Positions 10,802 to 20,564 of a stretch of DNA of 64,000 nucleotides are shown here, one piece after another. Within the stretch, counting starts at the first letter, position 1, and each line of letters opens with the position of its first letter. The notes under the pieces were generated by a model, which saw only the letters and a program-made list of their open reading frames with translations, was not told the DNA's origin and searched no databases. Position numbers and translations under genes: made by a program. Origin of the DNA: Bremia lactucae (taxonomy: Eukaryota; Oomycota; Peronosporomycetes; Peronosporales; Peronosporaceae); contig NC_090620.1 of the NCBI RefSeq assembly GCF_004359215.1, forward strand, positions 1,935,925 to 1,999,924, read 5' to 3'.

Positions 10802-11330
10802 GTATGACTCTGGTTAAGGATGTAGGTAAAGTGCTCAGCTGCATCGCCCTAAAACGTGAGAGGCAGGCCTGATGCGAAGATCATAGCTCTTGTTATGTTA
10901 TGGTTCGTCCGATGCATCATCTCAGCTTTTCCATTGGATGCTTGGTTGTTGCCTCAATCATTTCCCTCGCAACACTGGTTGTTTTGCAAAAGAAATTCAC
11001 GTTCTGTTACTCTCCTCCGCCATGAGTTCTGAGGACGGCGATACGGCACAAGAACTTCTTTTCGAAGAACGTCAATAAATGCTCAAGCTTCTTTGCAGCG
11101 GCGTATTTCGTACGCGCCAGGAAGACTCGACAATAACTGCTTTTATATAACAATAAAACTGATCAAGTGTCGGTTTCGACGCACTGTTTATTCATAAGGT
11201 TCTTTTATAAGAACAAGATAGGTTAAAAGCGACCCTTGAGGTCTGAACAAATGACGCCTACGACGCGATCAATCGGAGCGTTCTGGCCCGAGTCCTTCTG
11301 CCTCTGCTTATTCTTGGTCTGCTTGCTCTA
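10802..11330 (-). pseudogene. Copia-1 (copy 2) integrase core
   Basis: Minus-strand translation matches the integrase core of copy 1, with a CRIAVLRTHGGGE segment (about 11055-11017) where copy 1 has CSAHVLRTE. It continues into the alpha-helical region before the solo LTR. Stops and frame changes are present. The Copia-1 copy is therefore continuous across the solo LTR. Confidence 0.65.
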
Positions 11331-11424
11331 GGCGCAAGTAATGCATGTGGTCCGTAAGCTCAATACATGACGTAGGGTTCCTGGTGATCTTTTCGATTGT
11401 GTCAAACGAATGATCCCCCACCGT

Positions 11425-12222
11425 TTACGGAAGTGACGGTGACGTGTCAGCCGGGATCATCTCCTGTAGAGCAGCCATGATCACATCAATTGACTCTTTC
11501 ACCCTCGCGTACATCCCGACTGTCTCGGCGACCAACACGCAGATCCGAATCGCCACGTCAAACACGACGCACTTATCTCTTTGACGCACGACAACTCGCT
11601 TTCCATTCGAGTACGCAAGCGCGTCCTCCTTCGCGCTGAGCTTTTCAGAGCTCACAATGTTGCGCGCGAGCCTCAGCGCACAGGAAACGTTCGTGAGCTT
11701 CACGTTGCTCTCCTTGCAGTCAACAGTCAAAAAGAGCTGAACATCGCCACCCTTTGTCAACGCGAGCTTCTTGTCGTCGGTGAGCGACACTTCGTCTCTG
11801 CATTCATTGGCGTCGAGCAGCAGCGGCTCACCGCTGATAAAATGACGGCTTCCTCCGCTGCCCAGGACCCAATCGTTTTGGATGTCGTTGTCGCTGTCTT
11901 GAACAGCCAGGATGACTTCGTCGTCGCTACTGCTCTCGCTCTCGTCCCTCTTGACCTTCTCTTTCGACCTGCAGTTGATCTTGAGATGCCCCTTCTTTTC
12001 GCAGTCAAAGCACAAGCGAGTGTCCTCCTTCGTCGCGCAGGCTGCGACCAATGGAACGACTACGCGATCGAGAGTTTGTCCTGTCGTGCTCTCGATCTCG
12101 ATGGCTTGTGCGAAGTGCGCAAGCTCTTCCGTTTAGCGCAGGTGGTCGAATCTGGCGTTGATGTGTTTCGCCATGGGCACGGTGCTGAGCTCGCTAAACG
12201 CGTATTGAACAATGTTGGTTAA
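11425..12222 (-). pseudogene. Copia-1 (copy 2) gag zinc knuckle and protease
   Basis: A 208-residue open frame (12051-11425). A CCHC knuckle, CFDCEKKGHLKINC (about 12010-11970), is followed by an acidic linker and the retropepsin-like start WVLGSGGSRHF (about 11870-11838). The family norm at this site is WxxDSGAS, so the catalytic Asp is replaced by Gly and the protease should be inactive. Upstream (12222-12052) the gag body continues in another frame. Confidence 0.75.
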
Positions 12223-13470
12223 CACTTGCGCCTCAGCGCCACCGCCTCATACATCGCAAACACTAACAAGTACAGGAAATGCTCTGGCCACGATCGCTTT
12301 GAAACCAAAGAGCTTCACGCTCTAAGTAGCCGTAATCGTTGTTTTGCACGTGTAAAGCAAACGCCCCATTGCGTGATCAAGGGTGCGTCCTCGAGCCACC
12401 ACGTGTCGACCTTTTTCTAGTATTATCGTTCGGCTGTTCCAGATAATGTCCCAGCAAGTCGCTGTTCCAGATGATATCCCAACAAGTCGACCTTCATATC
12501 TTTCGCCCATGCGAACCCAAACGCTTGCTGTGCCATCAAGACCTTTCTGAGGAAAGTTCTACCCCAATCCGAGAAGCCTGACCCGAGGCCTTGGTAAAGT
12601 TCACTCCCATCGAACTCTCGAATGGCGAGCTTGAGTTGGCGTGCACCTGGTGTGCGAATCGGCAGAACTTACGTCGGTGCTGATTTCATCGGTGGTGCCG
12701 GCATGTGCCCGTTTTCGAAGTCGTGAGCCGGCGTTAGCGCGATGCAGCCAGCTGCATGCGGACGAGTTCGAAAGACACAAGCGGGCGGCTCGCTCTTTGA
12801 GCCATTTAGACCGCAGTACGGCGGCACGGCGGCAGGCAACAGCGGGCTTGCGCTGCTCGACAGAAGGTATCACTATAAGGAGTATAGCCCATGCCGCGGC
12901 CGAGGTCTGACACGTGGAATAATTCGCTGTCGATCGCTTCTCGGAGCCGCTCATTTTCGTCGATTTGCATCTGCGACGTCTCAAGCGCCTGTATGCGATC
13001 TGTGAGTGCCGCGAGCATCGGGGGGAAGGGCACTTTTTATATGTGAACGCATCCTTTCGCGGGCTTGGCCGTCGACAACGACAGCTGGCTCTTGCATGGC
13101 CCTTTGCGACCGTGTACTGCAGGAGCAGGAGTCGGACCATCCGCTGTCGGCGGAGCAGGGTTTGTGCTCATACCCTGTTGTACGCCAATAATTGTGCAGT
13201 TGATGGTAGAAGGGAACCTGGCATTCAAAGTGTGTTGCTGCCTGATCTCGCTATCGCTTGCACTAACTTCCTTGCCTACCGAGCTTGCCAGGCGTCGCTT
13301 ACTCGAGGCCGTTGCTGCTTCTTCTCGACGCGCCACTTCACGCCGATCCCAAGCGGCACACAGGTCCCATCGTGACTGGTCGGTGCGTCGATTCGCCCAT
13401 CGCGACTCGTTGGTTCGTCTGGTCGAGTATCTTGTCATGATTATAAAGAGACGTCGATACACACACGATT
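12223..13470 (-). pseudogene. Copia-1 (copy 2) gag N-terminal part
   Basis: Minus-strand frames, shifted several times. ATG near 13170 begins a Pro/Ala-rich start (MSTNPAPPTADGPTPAP), followed by a short coiled coil (ALTDRIQALETSQMQIDENE, about 13010-12950), then the gag body down to about 12230 (LLGYHLEQ, WWLEDAPLITQWG near 12395-12355). No own LTR is seen; at about 13480 it abuts a Gypsy-1 5' end. Confidence 0.6.
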
Positions 13471-13479
13471 ACATCTGTC

Positions 13480-13800
13480 ATGCTGCATTTCGCGACTGCT
13501 CACCTCCGATCGACCCGATCTCCAACAAAGTGCTCGGCCACCTCCCGATAATGTTCGAAGAAGTGAGGAAAATGAGCTTAATCGATATTGAGGCCCATCC
13601 TTACTGACGCCCTCAGAGATACGGTTGTGGGAAGGACTGCAAGTCCTACCAAGTGTATTCGGGCGCTTCTTAAGCGGCCTCGCACTACAAGCACACATCT
13701 TCAAGCGCAGCGAGGAAGCAGTTTGAACGTGTTCTCTCACGTTCAGTGATGTAGTTGGTGGGCGCCTCTTCCACAAGGGTGGGTCACTTTGTAATCCTCA
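13480..13800 (-). repeat. Gypsy-1 LTR end plus gag start, fragment
   Basis: Read on the minus strand it matches copy B around 32480-32600: the primer-binding region (TTGGTAGGACTTGCAGTCC, near 13655-13637) and the first gag codons around TCAATATCGATTAAGCTC. It is joined to Copia-1 gag, so it is a junction of two different elements. Confidence 0.65.
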
Positions 13801-14150
13801 CCCCAGTAGCAGGTCAAATAACTTCACATGAAGTATTTGGCTTTCCTGTTAAGTGTACTTAACGGATGTGTATCATTAAACACTTTAGCCCGGCAAGTTG
13901 TCTACGTGTGCTAATCGGACGTACCTTGTCTACACTGTTATCAGTGCAGGTTATCTAGTACTGAAGCAGTATTAGTGAACGGTGTCCATGTTAAGGTTTT
14001 CCGAAATGAAATAATACGTATATGCAGTTGTCCATTCAATATCGCATTTCAGGCTGGTAAATTCGTTTGTTTGAAATTCTTTAAGACTGATAAGCTGTAA
14101 ATGATTATGTCAAAAGCAAAATAATAAAAGAGGTACCATTATCGCCTTTT
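13801..14150 (+). repeat. Probable LTR 3' end related to LTR-E
   Basis: No gene. Around 13930-13975 are two consecutive stem-loops (TACACTGTTATCAGTG; then arms 13955-13963 and 13967-13975) in the same order as near the 3' ends of LTR-E and the Gypsy-3 LTR. The rest (to about 14150) is AT-rich and not recognised. Confidence 0.4.
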
Positions 14151-14154
14151 ATAA

Positions 14155-14683
14155 ATATTTAAATTTCATCTTAGCAACACAAACATTTTAAAACACCTCC
14201 GCAGCCTATTGGTTCGAGTCTACATCGCAGCGCTGAAAGCCCACTTAGCTCATGCAGCTATTGTCGCCTCTCGATTGAGGCCATCTATTGATCATCTGAT
14301 TGCTGCTGATGAAGGCGTTAATTCGCTACCGCGAAAAGTAAAAGCTCACGAAGCAGCACATTCTGAAAATAATGAGACAGCTAAGGTAACCGATATTGCG
14401 AAGGCAGGGCTTAAATGGCTGATCCCCACAGCATCTCACTTGTTGGATCCGAATAAGAAAGAGGGTGTAAATTTTCTAGATGAGGCGTTCAATACGCACG
14501 TAGATGAATTGTATGATATTTGTGGTCGTTTCAGAATGTTCAATTTCTTCTCTAATAACAGAGCCACCTGTCAGTATACAAAGACATCGTGGCGTCTCGG
14601 ACATCGTGTATGCAATGTACAAGGCAACCTCGGAGGGAAATGAAAAATTGAGTTTGTTAATCAAAAGTTTGCAAAAGGTGTAG
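14155..14683 (+). pseudogene. Unrecognised protein fragment, possibly a host exon
   Basis: Open frame of about 160 codons with no ATG near its start. A CAG at 14202-14204 could be an intron acceptor. The peptide is alpha-helical and not like any retrotransposon domain (segments LKAHLAHAAIVASRLRPSID and NTHVDELYDICGRFRMF). After a single frame change near 14560 a second natural-looking frame (VSDIVYAMYKATSEGNEKL) runs to TAG at 14681-14683. The Gypsy-1 copy A LTR starts one or two bases later. It may be the 3' part of a host gene; function unknown. Confidence 0.35.
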
Positions 14684-14684
14684 C

Positions 14685-15185
14685 TGGCTAAAGTTACCTT
14701 ATGTAACACAAACCCGTTGAGCACACTCTATGTACTTAATGTTATGGTCAATTACCTCATGTGACACGCTTAGACCTGCCGCTTGGGTGTGGTGCACAAA
14801 GTGACCTACCCTTGTGTATGTAATGCACATGGGTGTATTCACATGGGAATTGATGACGGCGGCATCCTAAATCCGAGGTATTCAGAATAATACGCTCGCA
14901 ATGTAGGGGTAAGAGGTGGCATCCAGCAATTGGATGAAAGGTTTTATATTGAATTCGATTTAACATAAATCAGTCTGAAAACTACTTCCTAGTTCACAAG
15001 TGCGCATGTAGACTCGGATTTCCGCTCACGTGTCGTCACTTAAACTAAGGCTTCTAGTTAATTAAGTGGCGCCGATTTACTACATCACTGTACGTGAGAG
15101 AAGACGTTCAAACGCTTTCTCACTGTGATCAGAAGGTGTGTACCAGTAGTGCGTGGCAGCTTTAAGATGCGTCCGTCAGCGTAGT
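14685..15185 (+). repeat. 5' LTR of Gypsy-1 copy A
   Basis: Diverged copy of the LTRs at 31759 and 58304. Shared blocks are GGCTAAAGTT, TGGTCAATTACCT, CTTGTGTATGTAATGCACAT and GATACGCTCGCAAT-like sequence. A primer-binding-like region (TACCACTAGAAGTCC) follows at about 15186. The exact left end is uncertain (14685 or 14702). Confidence 0.7.
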
Positions 15186-15214
15186 ACCACTAGAAGTCCT
15201 TCCCACGAACCGTC

Positions 15215-16272
15215 TTTCAGAGCGTGTCAGTGAGGTTGAGCCTTAATATTGAAAGAGCTCATTTTCCACACCTCTCCGAAAAAAACTGTGAGATGGCAGA
15301 GAATTTGGCGCATGGACTTGGACTACAAGCCCTAGCCAGGCTCTTGGGCGGTCCTCCTGAGCAACATGTTGCTGAGTTGGAGCAGTTTGAGGCATTCGTG
15401 CTCGGACAGCGAAATGCCGCGTTTGAGGCACAGACCCATGCTGCGGTGGAGTCCGTGACTAAGACTAAGGATTAGCTTAGGCGTGAGCAAGCTCGGAGCG
15501 AGGCTCGAATAGGGCTGATGAGATGCTCTCCACCGGACCGCATCAGCTGAGGCCTATTCGGATGGACCCGCGCAAGCTCGATGGAACTGCATCGCACGCG
15601 ATTGTTTACTGGCTGCTAGTAGTTGAGCAATGCGGAAAGGCGCAGTTCATCCAAGACGACACCGGTATGGTGTCGTTTGCCATGTCGTATATTTGCGCTA
15701 TAAGGCTTTAGAGTGGGCTTAATCGTTGCTTATGGCATACGGAAAGGCTTCCCTACATGATCAATCTTTAAGGAAAACATTCGCTCTATGTGCCAGCCCG
15801 CAACAACTAGGTGCTTCATGAGCGCTATATGGAACGCGACAGACGAAGCGATCCATGCTAGAGTATGTGTAGGAGATGCGCTCGTTGTCGGCATCCATTA
15901 CCGTAGGTCCGATTCCGAAGCACAATACGGTGTCCACGTTTATGAGTTGACTACGGCGCGGCCCATTGTGAAGGCCCTTTTTAGAAAGGTACCATTCCAA
16001 TTGCCCTAGTTGAGGAGCAATCCTTCGACAGTGCCTCGGCGACAGCTATGTACAAGTCATTGGCCGAGAGATCAGATCCACTATCATTATGCTGGGCAAT
16101 GCAGACGTGGTCTGTTTTAAATGCGGCAAGCGCGGCCATACGATGGCCCGCTTGTATGCCAGGGTCCCTGCTGGTGCGAAGGCGCCCAGCAAAAAAATTC
16201 CTTTCACAAATTGCGAAAGCAAGAACCAGCGTGCGAGACGCATGAGTTCTGCATCGACACCTGAAGGATAAA
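15215..16272 (+). pseudogene. Gypsy-1 copy A gag, broken
   Basis: An N-terminal helical segment (15224-15475) includes LARLLGGPPEQHVAELEQF. The capsid-like region follows in other frames, then a CCHC zinc knuckle (CFKCGKRGHTMARLYARV, about 16110-16163) in which the last Cys has become Leu or Tyr context; copies elsewhere read ARCYARV. At least five frame changes or stops. Gag would form the particle shell. Confidence 0.75.
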
Positions 16273-16399
16273 GAAATGCAGGAGCGCAGTAGGGGCTGGA
16301 TGCCCTAATCTGAAGCTACCCCCAAAGTTCCGAATATTGAGAGTAGCATAATCTTTGAGGTCTCGAAATTTCGGACCTCAACCCTGCTGGTCTATAGCG

Positions 16400-16905
16400 C
16401 TCAAGTTCGAGGCTATGACCAGTTGATGACCCTTCTCGTGGATTCGGGTGCATCACAGAATTTTGCGAAATCGCGAACAACATAGAGACCGGCGGTGTTT
16501 GGGTCGCTTTGCCAAGATGACACGCGAGAAGAGGCAACCGTTCGTTTAGCGAACTGTGCGCTCAAGTTGAACTCGCCTTCTGTTTTAGTAACTTCTCCTG
16601 TAGATAGAAGTTCATAGTGCTAGGTATGGAGAGTCCGTATGACCTCATCCTAGGCATGCCATGGCTGGCAAGACACCGACCATGGATAGACTGGCGTCCA
16701 CACACAGCTGCTTACTCTACGCAGGATACCGGAAAGGATGTGCTCCTGCGAGAGGATTATGCAACTGATGTCGTGTACACCACCGTTGAATGTGCGTTGA
16801 CGGGATGTCAAACGTCACCAAGTCCTACCCAGATCAAAGAGACTGGTCTAGTGAAAAAAAAAAACGATGATAAGTAGTCATGCGTCTAATGCTCCTGCAC
16901 AGGGT
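16400..16905 (+). pseudogene. Gypsy-1 copy A protease
   Basis: Retropepsin-like aspartic protease with active-site LLVDSGASQNF (about 16434-16466) and the later LILGMPWLARHRPWIDW (about 16645-16695), the C-terminal signature of Gypsy proteases. Frames change between the two. Sequence colinear with copy B ends at about 16905, where an inverted segment starts. Confidence 0.8.
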
Positions 16906-16909
16906 AGGT

Positions 16910-17495
16910 TTCTTAGCACTTCTTCTGGACACACATCACGATATTTCCACAGAATTTAAAAAAACGGACTATCTCTAAGCATCCCAGCCTTGAGCAGCGA
17001 ATCGTTTTTTTTGTTCGTTTCTACGACGCTCTCGTCCATTGTGGACGACGAGCAACAGTCCACCAAGTTCTCTTCCGGAACTGGGGCGACTACTCTGTCG
17101 ATATTTCCTTACTTTAGTTCGGCCTGGGACAGATCCCACGGCATCTCCGGGAGTTTTACTATCTCATCGGCATATTTCAAGATGTGCTTGAGCTCCTCAA
17201 CTGAGGATGTCAACGCCATTTCGTCTTCGACGGCCTCAACCACCTAGTTTAAAGGGCCGTCCTCTTTTGTCGGGACTCATCCAAAGGTCACTCGTTTTGA
17301 CGTGCCTTTGATCGTTCTTATCTGTCGGGCACTCGTTCTTCGAGTCACCACGACCTTTGACCGGGAAGCCAGAGCTCTCTCGGCTAACGCACCCCTTTCC
17401 AACCGCACCAGGCTCTAGGCTATGTGCCGGTCCATGCGACGCTTGACTTCTGGTCAGCTCGCTGTCTACTGCACAGGCTCTCAGCGGGTATCATG
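16910..17495 (-). other. Inverted segment inside Gypsy-1 copy A
   Basis: This stretch matches copy B (about 34180-34765) only in reverse complement, while both sides match copy B in forward orientation. Landmarks on the plus strand: CACTTCTTCTGG at about 16917 against CCAGAAGAAGTG in copy B at about 34750, and ACCACGACCTTTGAC at about 17346 against its reverse complement at about 34319. It covers the protease-RT linker. The plus-strand open frame at 16990-17247 is therefore antisense noise. Confidence 0.8.
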
Positions 17496-18180
17496 CACGA
17501 AATTGATTAAGAACCTGGCACCAAGTATTGTGTGACCAGGTAATTGCCCTTGCCGAAAGAACAAGTCGATTATATCGATGAATTCTTCGACAAGCGAACC
17601 AAGGAGCGACATGTACATGAGGGCAAGTCGCCTCACTACAGTCCGACCTTCTGTGTGCGTAAAGCCACAAGTGGACGGTGCATGGTTCATGCTTACAATA
17701 GGCTGAACACGGCGACTATACCGGTGCAAACGCCAATCCTGGGGAAAGGTGTTTTGTTGAACTCCATGGGAAAGTCAACTATCTTTTCCGCGTCGGATTG
17801 AAGAGATGGCTACAATCAGGTACTCATGAGAGAGTCCAAAGTAGCCAAGCCGGCAGTAAGCACTACAAGCAATATGCTTTGGGAGTGGCTTGTATGCCCC
17901 AAAGTTTTGAATAACGCACCAGCGACTTCACCCGAGTGGTGGCTCACGTGATGCATCAACACTGTGCCTTCGCATTACTTTGACGAAGTATTCGTGCATA
18001 GTAGGGTTGAGGACGGGCTGAGCGCAATAGAGTCGCACAAGCGTCATTTAGACGCTGTGTTGCAGACTAAATAAATCAGGAATTATGCAGAATGGGCTAA
18101 GCCCGTGTCTGATCTTCTTAAAAGGATGCAGAAAGGGTTTGGGCAAAGGAACAAGTTGATGCGCTCACATCAGTAAAACA
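17496..18180 (+). pseudogene. Gypsy-1 copy A reverse transcriptase, broken and partly deleted
   Basis: It resumes colinearity with copy B at TGGCACCAAGTATTGTG (17515). Recognisable RT segments are SPTFCVRKATSGRCMVHAYN (about 17640-17700), a TDA/YF-DEV box region near 17975 and NYAEWAKPVSDLL (about 18083-18122). About 200 bp seen in copy B (35380-35560) are missing around 18072. Stops throughout. Confidence 0.7.
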
Positions 18181-18600
18181 ATCTTTTGTAGAGATACCGG
18201 TCTTGGCATTGCCAGACGCGGATGAGCCCTTTACCGTCGTCTGCGATGCAAGTAATTATGCAATGGGCAGCGAGCTCATGCAGAAGGATGACAACGACGA
18301 TGGCCGTGTCATCACTTATCAGTCCCATATTTTAAAAGCCGCAGAACTGAGTTATTCTGTGCATGCAAGGAGCTGCTTGCAGTAAAGTATGCTCTTGTAA
18401 AGTTTCGCGTGCACGTATTGAGATCCGAACCGTTTTGTGATTTATACGGATCACGCATCACTGCGGACCAAAATAAACTCACCGCACCTCTCGCATGGCA
18501 TGATGGCTTGCATTCTTCTCTGAATCTAACTCCAAGTTGAATACATGCCGTCTAAGTCGAATATCTTGGCTGACGCATTATCGCGCACACTAGAATTCGA
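18181..18600 (+). pseudogene. Gypsy-1 copy A RNase H, broken
   Basis: PFTVVCDASNYAMGSELMQ (about 18230-18285) is the first RNase H motif. ARSCLQ, then VKFRVHVL and YTDHASLRTKINSPHLS (about 18446-18495) follow in shifted frames. It ends with ILADALSRTLEFEE (about 18563-18603). Confidence 0.75.
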
Positions 18601-18639
18601 GGAGGCAAGACACTAGGGAATGTAACTAGTGCTATAGCT

Positions 18640-19690
18640 CAATTTCAGCCGTCAACGTTGGCAGCCATGAAGGCTTACCACAACGAGCTCGTTGGACTTA
18701 AAATAAAGGAGAGCTATCGTCAAGACGAACATAGTCGCCTGCTGTTGGATCACTTCGGTGGACGAAAGGTAACCCTTCCGTCGCACCTGAGAGCTAAGCT
18801 AAATCGCTTTGGCTAGAGTGATGGCCTATTATGGTATCAGCTGTCACCTTGCGATCCTTTGGAAATCTATGTCCGTCATGACACAGATCTAAAGCTGAAG
18901 ATACTGTACGAGCTCCATGATGCACCATCGAGTGGGCATCTGGGCCGTGACAAGACGTTCTTACGAGCGTCAGAGAAATTTCGGTGTCCACACCCATATC
19001 GATGGGTGGCCAACTATATTCGCTCCTACGAACAATGCCAGCGAATGGAGCCTACACCATCCAGTAGTGCGCTATTGAATCCGCTGCCGAATTGTCGAAA
19101 GTCGATCAGTCTTGACTTCATGTTTGGCATGCCGCCTGGCCATAAGAGTTGGATGGGACTCGCTGTCTTTGTAAACAGACTGAGCAAAATGGTGCCTTTA
19201 GCATCATGTAGCACCACGATCAGGTAGCTCTCTTGTTCCTGGATCATGTGTACCGATTACACAGGATGCCCGTTTCCATAGTATCGGACCGAGATCCACG
19301 TTTTACGTTGGGTTATTGGCGACATGTGTTTCAGCTGCTGTGTAGCAAGCTCGACATGACTACAGTCGGTCATTCCCAGACCGTTGGCCAAACGGAACGA
19401 GCCAATCGGGTCGTGGCGGATGTATTGCGCACGGTAGCGATATTCAAGGAATGGAGTAAAGATTTGCCCTTCGTGAAGTTCGCTATTAATAACATTGTCC
19501 TCCACGCCAATACGGAGTAACCATTTTATATAAATGGACTGCGCCATCCTCGGAAGCCAGTCTCGTTTGTGCGTAGCCCAAGTCTAAGTGGAGGAGGGCC
19601 CCTCACTACGCTTGATGCGAAAGAGGGACGTCGTCAATATGACGATGACCCATGGGGGTACCATGTCAACAACCGAAAGCTGCCCTAGTG
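18640..19690 (+). pseudogene. Gypsy-1 copy A integrase, broken
   Basis: HHCC zinc module (HDAPSSGHLGRDKTFLRA, then CEQCQR-like YEQCQR; about 18918-19045), where the first Cys is Tyr. In the DDE core, SLDFMFGMPPGHK (about 19107-19145) holds the first Asp, IVSDRDPRFTLGYW (about 19280-19320) the second, and [18 protein letters not shown] (about 19387-19440) the Glu. Three stops interrupt it. No chromodomain or 3' LTR is present: the copy is cut at about 19690. Confidence 0.8.
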
Positions 19691-19869
19691 ACTCTGCCGG
19701 TTAAGCAGTGTTCAGTATGTGTGCTCCTAAACAATTACGATGTTTCGTAATGACAACTAGGCGGTGCCCGATAGCAGCGGTGATTTCGCCTATCTCGCTT
19801 CCGTCCAATTTTACCAAAATTGGTAATATTGACGCAAGCGAGGTATGTCAACGAGTGAAGCCTAGCTCT

Positions 19870-20160
19870 TCATCGGCAAATTAATAAAGCAGACTGAAAT
19901 CGATTTCTGCTGTGAAAGTAAGGATGACCAACTTTAGAACAACTCACAATGCGTTTGAAGTTTATTGAGAAGTGATTAACGTCAATTGGGATTGCTTGAC
20001 TTGCTGATCCGTCTCGCTTTTCGCGCGCTTGAGCTCCGTCAAACTTCCGCCCCGCAAATCTTCCTCTCCATGATGGCGTAAGCCATCGTAAGAAAAGTTC
20101 TTGTGGTACCCCTGCTTGGGCCATCGACTCTACTAGTTGGTCTTCCTCGCGAGCAACCTA
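19870..20160 (-). pseudogene. Unrecognised minus-strand ORF, possible host exon
   Basis: The minus-strand frame starts at about 20155 and runs to 19870, with natural composition at its start (EEDQLVESMAQAGVPQELF). An alternative frame further on reads LRGGSLTELKRAKSETDQQV, a plausible coiled coil, followed by a GTGAGT donor-like site (about 19952-19947). Not retrotransposon-like. It could be a piece of a host gene between insertions, but evidence is thin. Confidence 0.25.
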
Positions 20161-20162
20161 AA

Positions 20163-20226
20163 TTTTCTCCAAATATTATCTACCTTTTAGATAATATATT
20201 AATTAACAACGTTTGTGTTAATGCGC
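20163..20226 (-). repeat. LTR-E fragment
   Basis: About 60 bases matching the LTR-E 5' part in reverse (shared ATATTATCTACCTTTTAGAT and TATTAATTAACAAC). Confidence 0.75.
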
Positions 20227-20234
20227 ACCATTTG

Positions 20235-20490
20235 CCGGCCGAACCAAAGGCCAAATTGCCTTAGTTAAGGAGCAATCCTACATTTAAAAATCAAAAGATA
20301 AGAAGATCCTTACGTAGAAACTTGATATTTTATCCTTTTCTATATATCCCATAAATTTTAGCGCATAGATATGTAGACTCAAATGAGGTCACATACCCAC
20401 ATTGCAAAAGTGCGTCATAGGGGTCCCTGAGATACCTGTACTGGGCTGCATCGTTGGTACACATGGTGTACGAGCAGACCAGTATCGGAC
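20235..20490 (+). pseudogene. Gypsy-1 scraps (gag and reverse transcriptase)
   Basis: Short pieces of gag (ATTGCCTTAGTTAAGGAGCA at 20258) and integrase C-terminus (near 20375), then about 77 bases of reverse transcriptase (20404-20480) that match copy C at 54963-55039 base for base as far as I can read. These are joined out of order. Confidence 0.65.
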
Positions 20491-20491
20491 C

Positions 20492-20561
20492 GGGATCCTC
20501 GTTTTACGTCTGGTTTTTGGCGACATGTGTTGCCAAAAACCAGACGTAAAACGAGGATCCC
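20492..20561. repeat. Snap-back palindrome in Gypsy-1 integrase piece
   Basis: Two perfectly complementary 30-base arms (20492-20521 and 20532-20561) around a 10-base loop GACATGTGTT. The left arm is genuine integrase sequence (SDRDPRF region); the right arm is its inverted copy. Confidence 0.95.
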
Positions 20562-20564
20562 CTA

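Noticed and set aside
11581..12222. Plus-strand ORF of 213 codons
   Set aside because: Antisense of the Copia-1 gag-protease frame, whose zinc knuckle and protease landmarks are on the minus strand.
12965..13607. Overlapping plus-strand ORFs of 136 and 180 codons
   Set aside because: Opposite to Copia-1 gag N-terminus and a Gypsy-1 LTR/gag start; GC-rich region with chance open frames.
14155..14683. RXLR or Crinkler effector gene
   Set aside because: No signal peptide, no RXLR-EER or LFLAK motif in the readable frame; RLRP near the start is not in the right context.
16990..17247. Plus-strand ORF (85 codons) within Gypsy-1 copy A
   Set aside because: It lies in the inverted segment and is antisense to the protease-RT linker seen in copy B.
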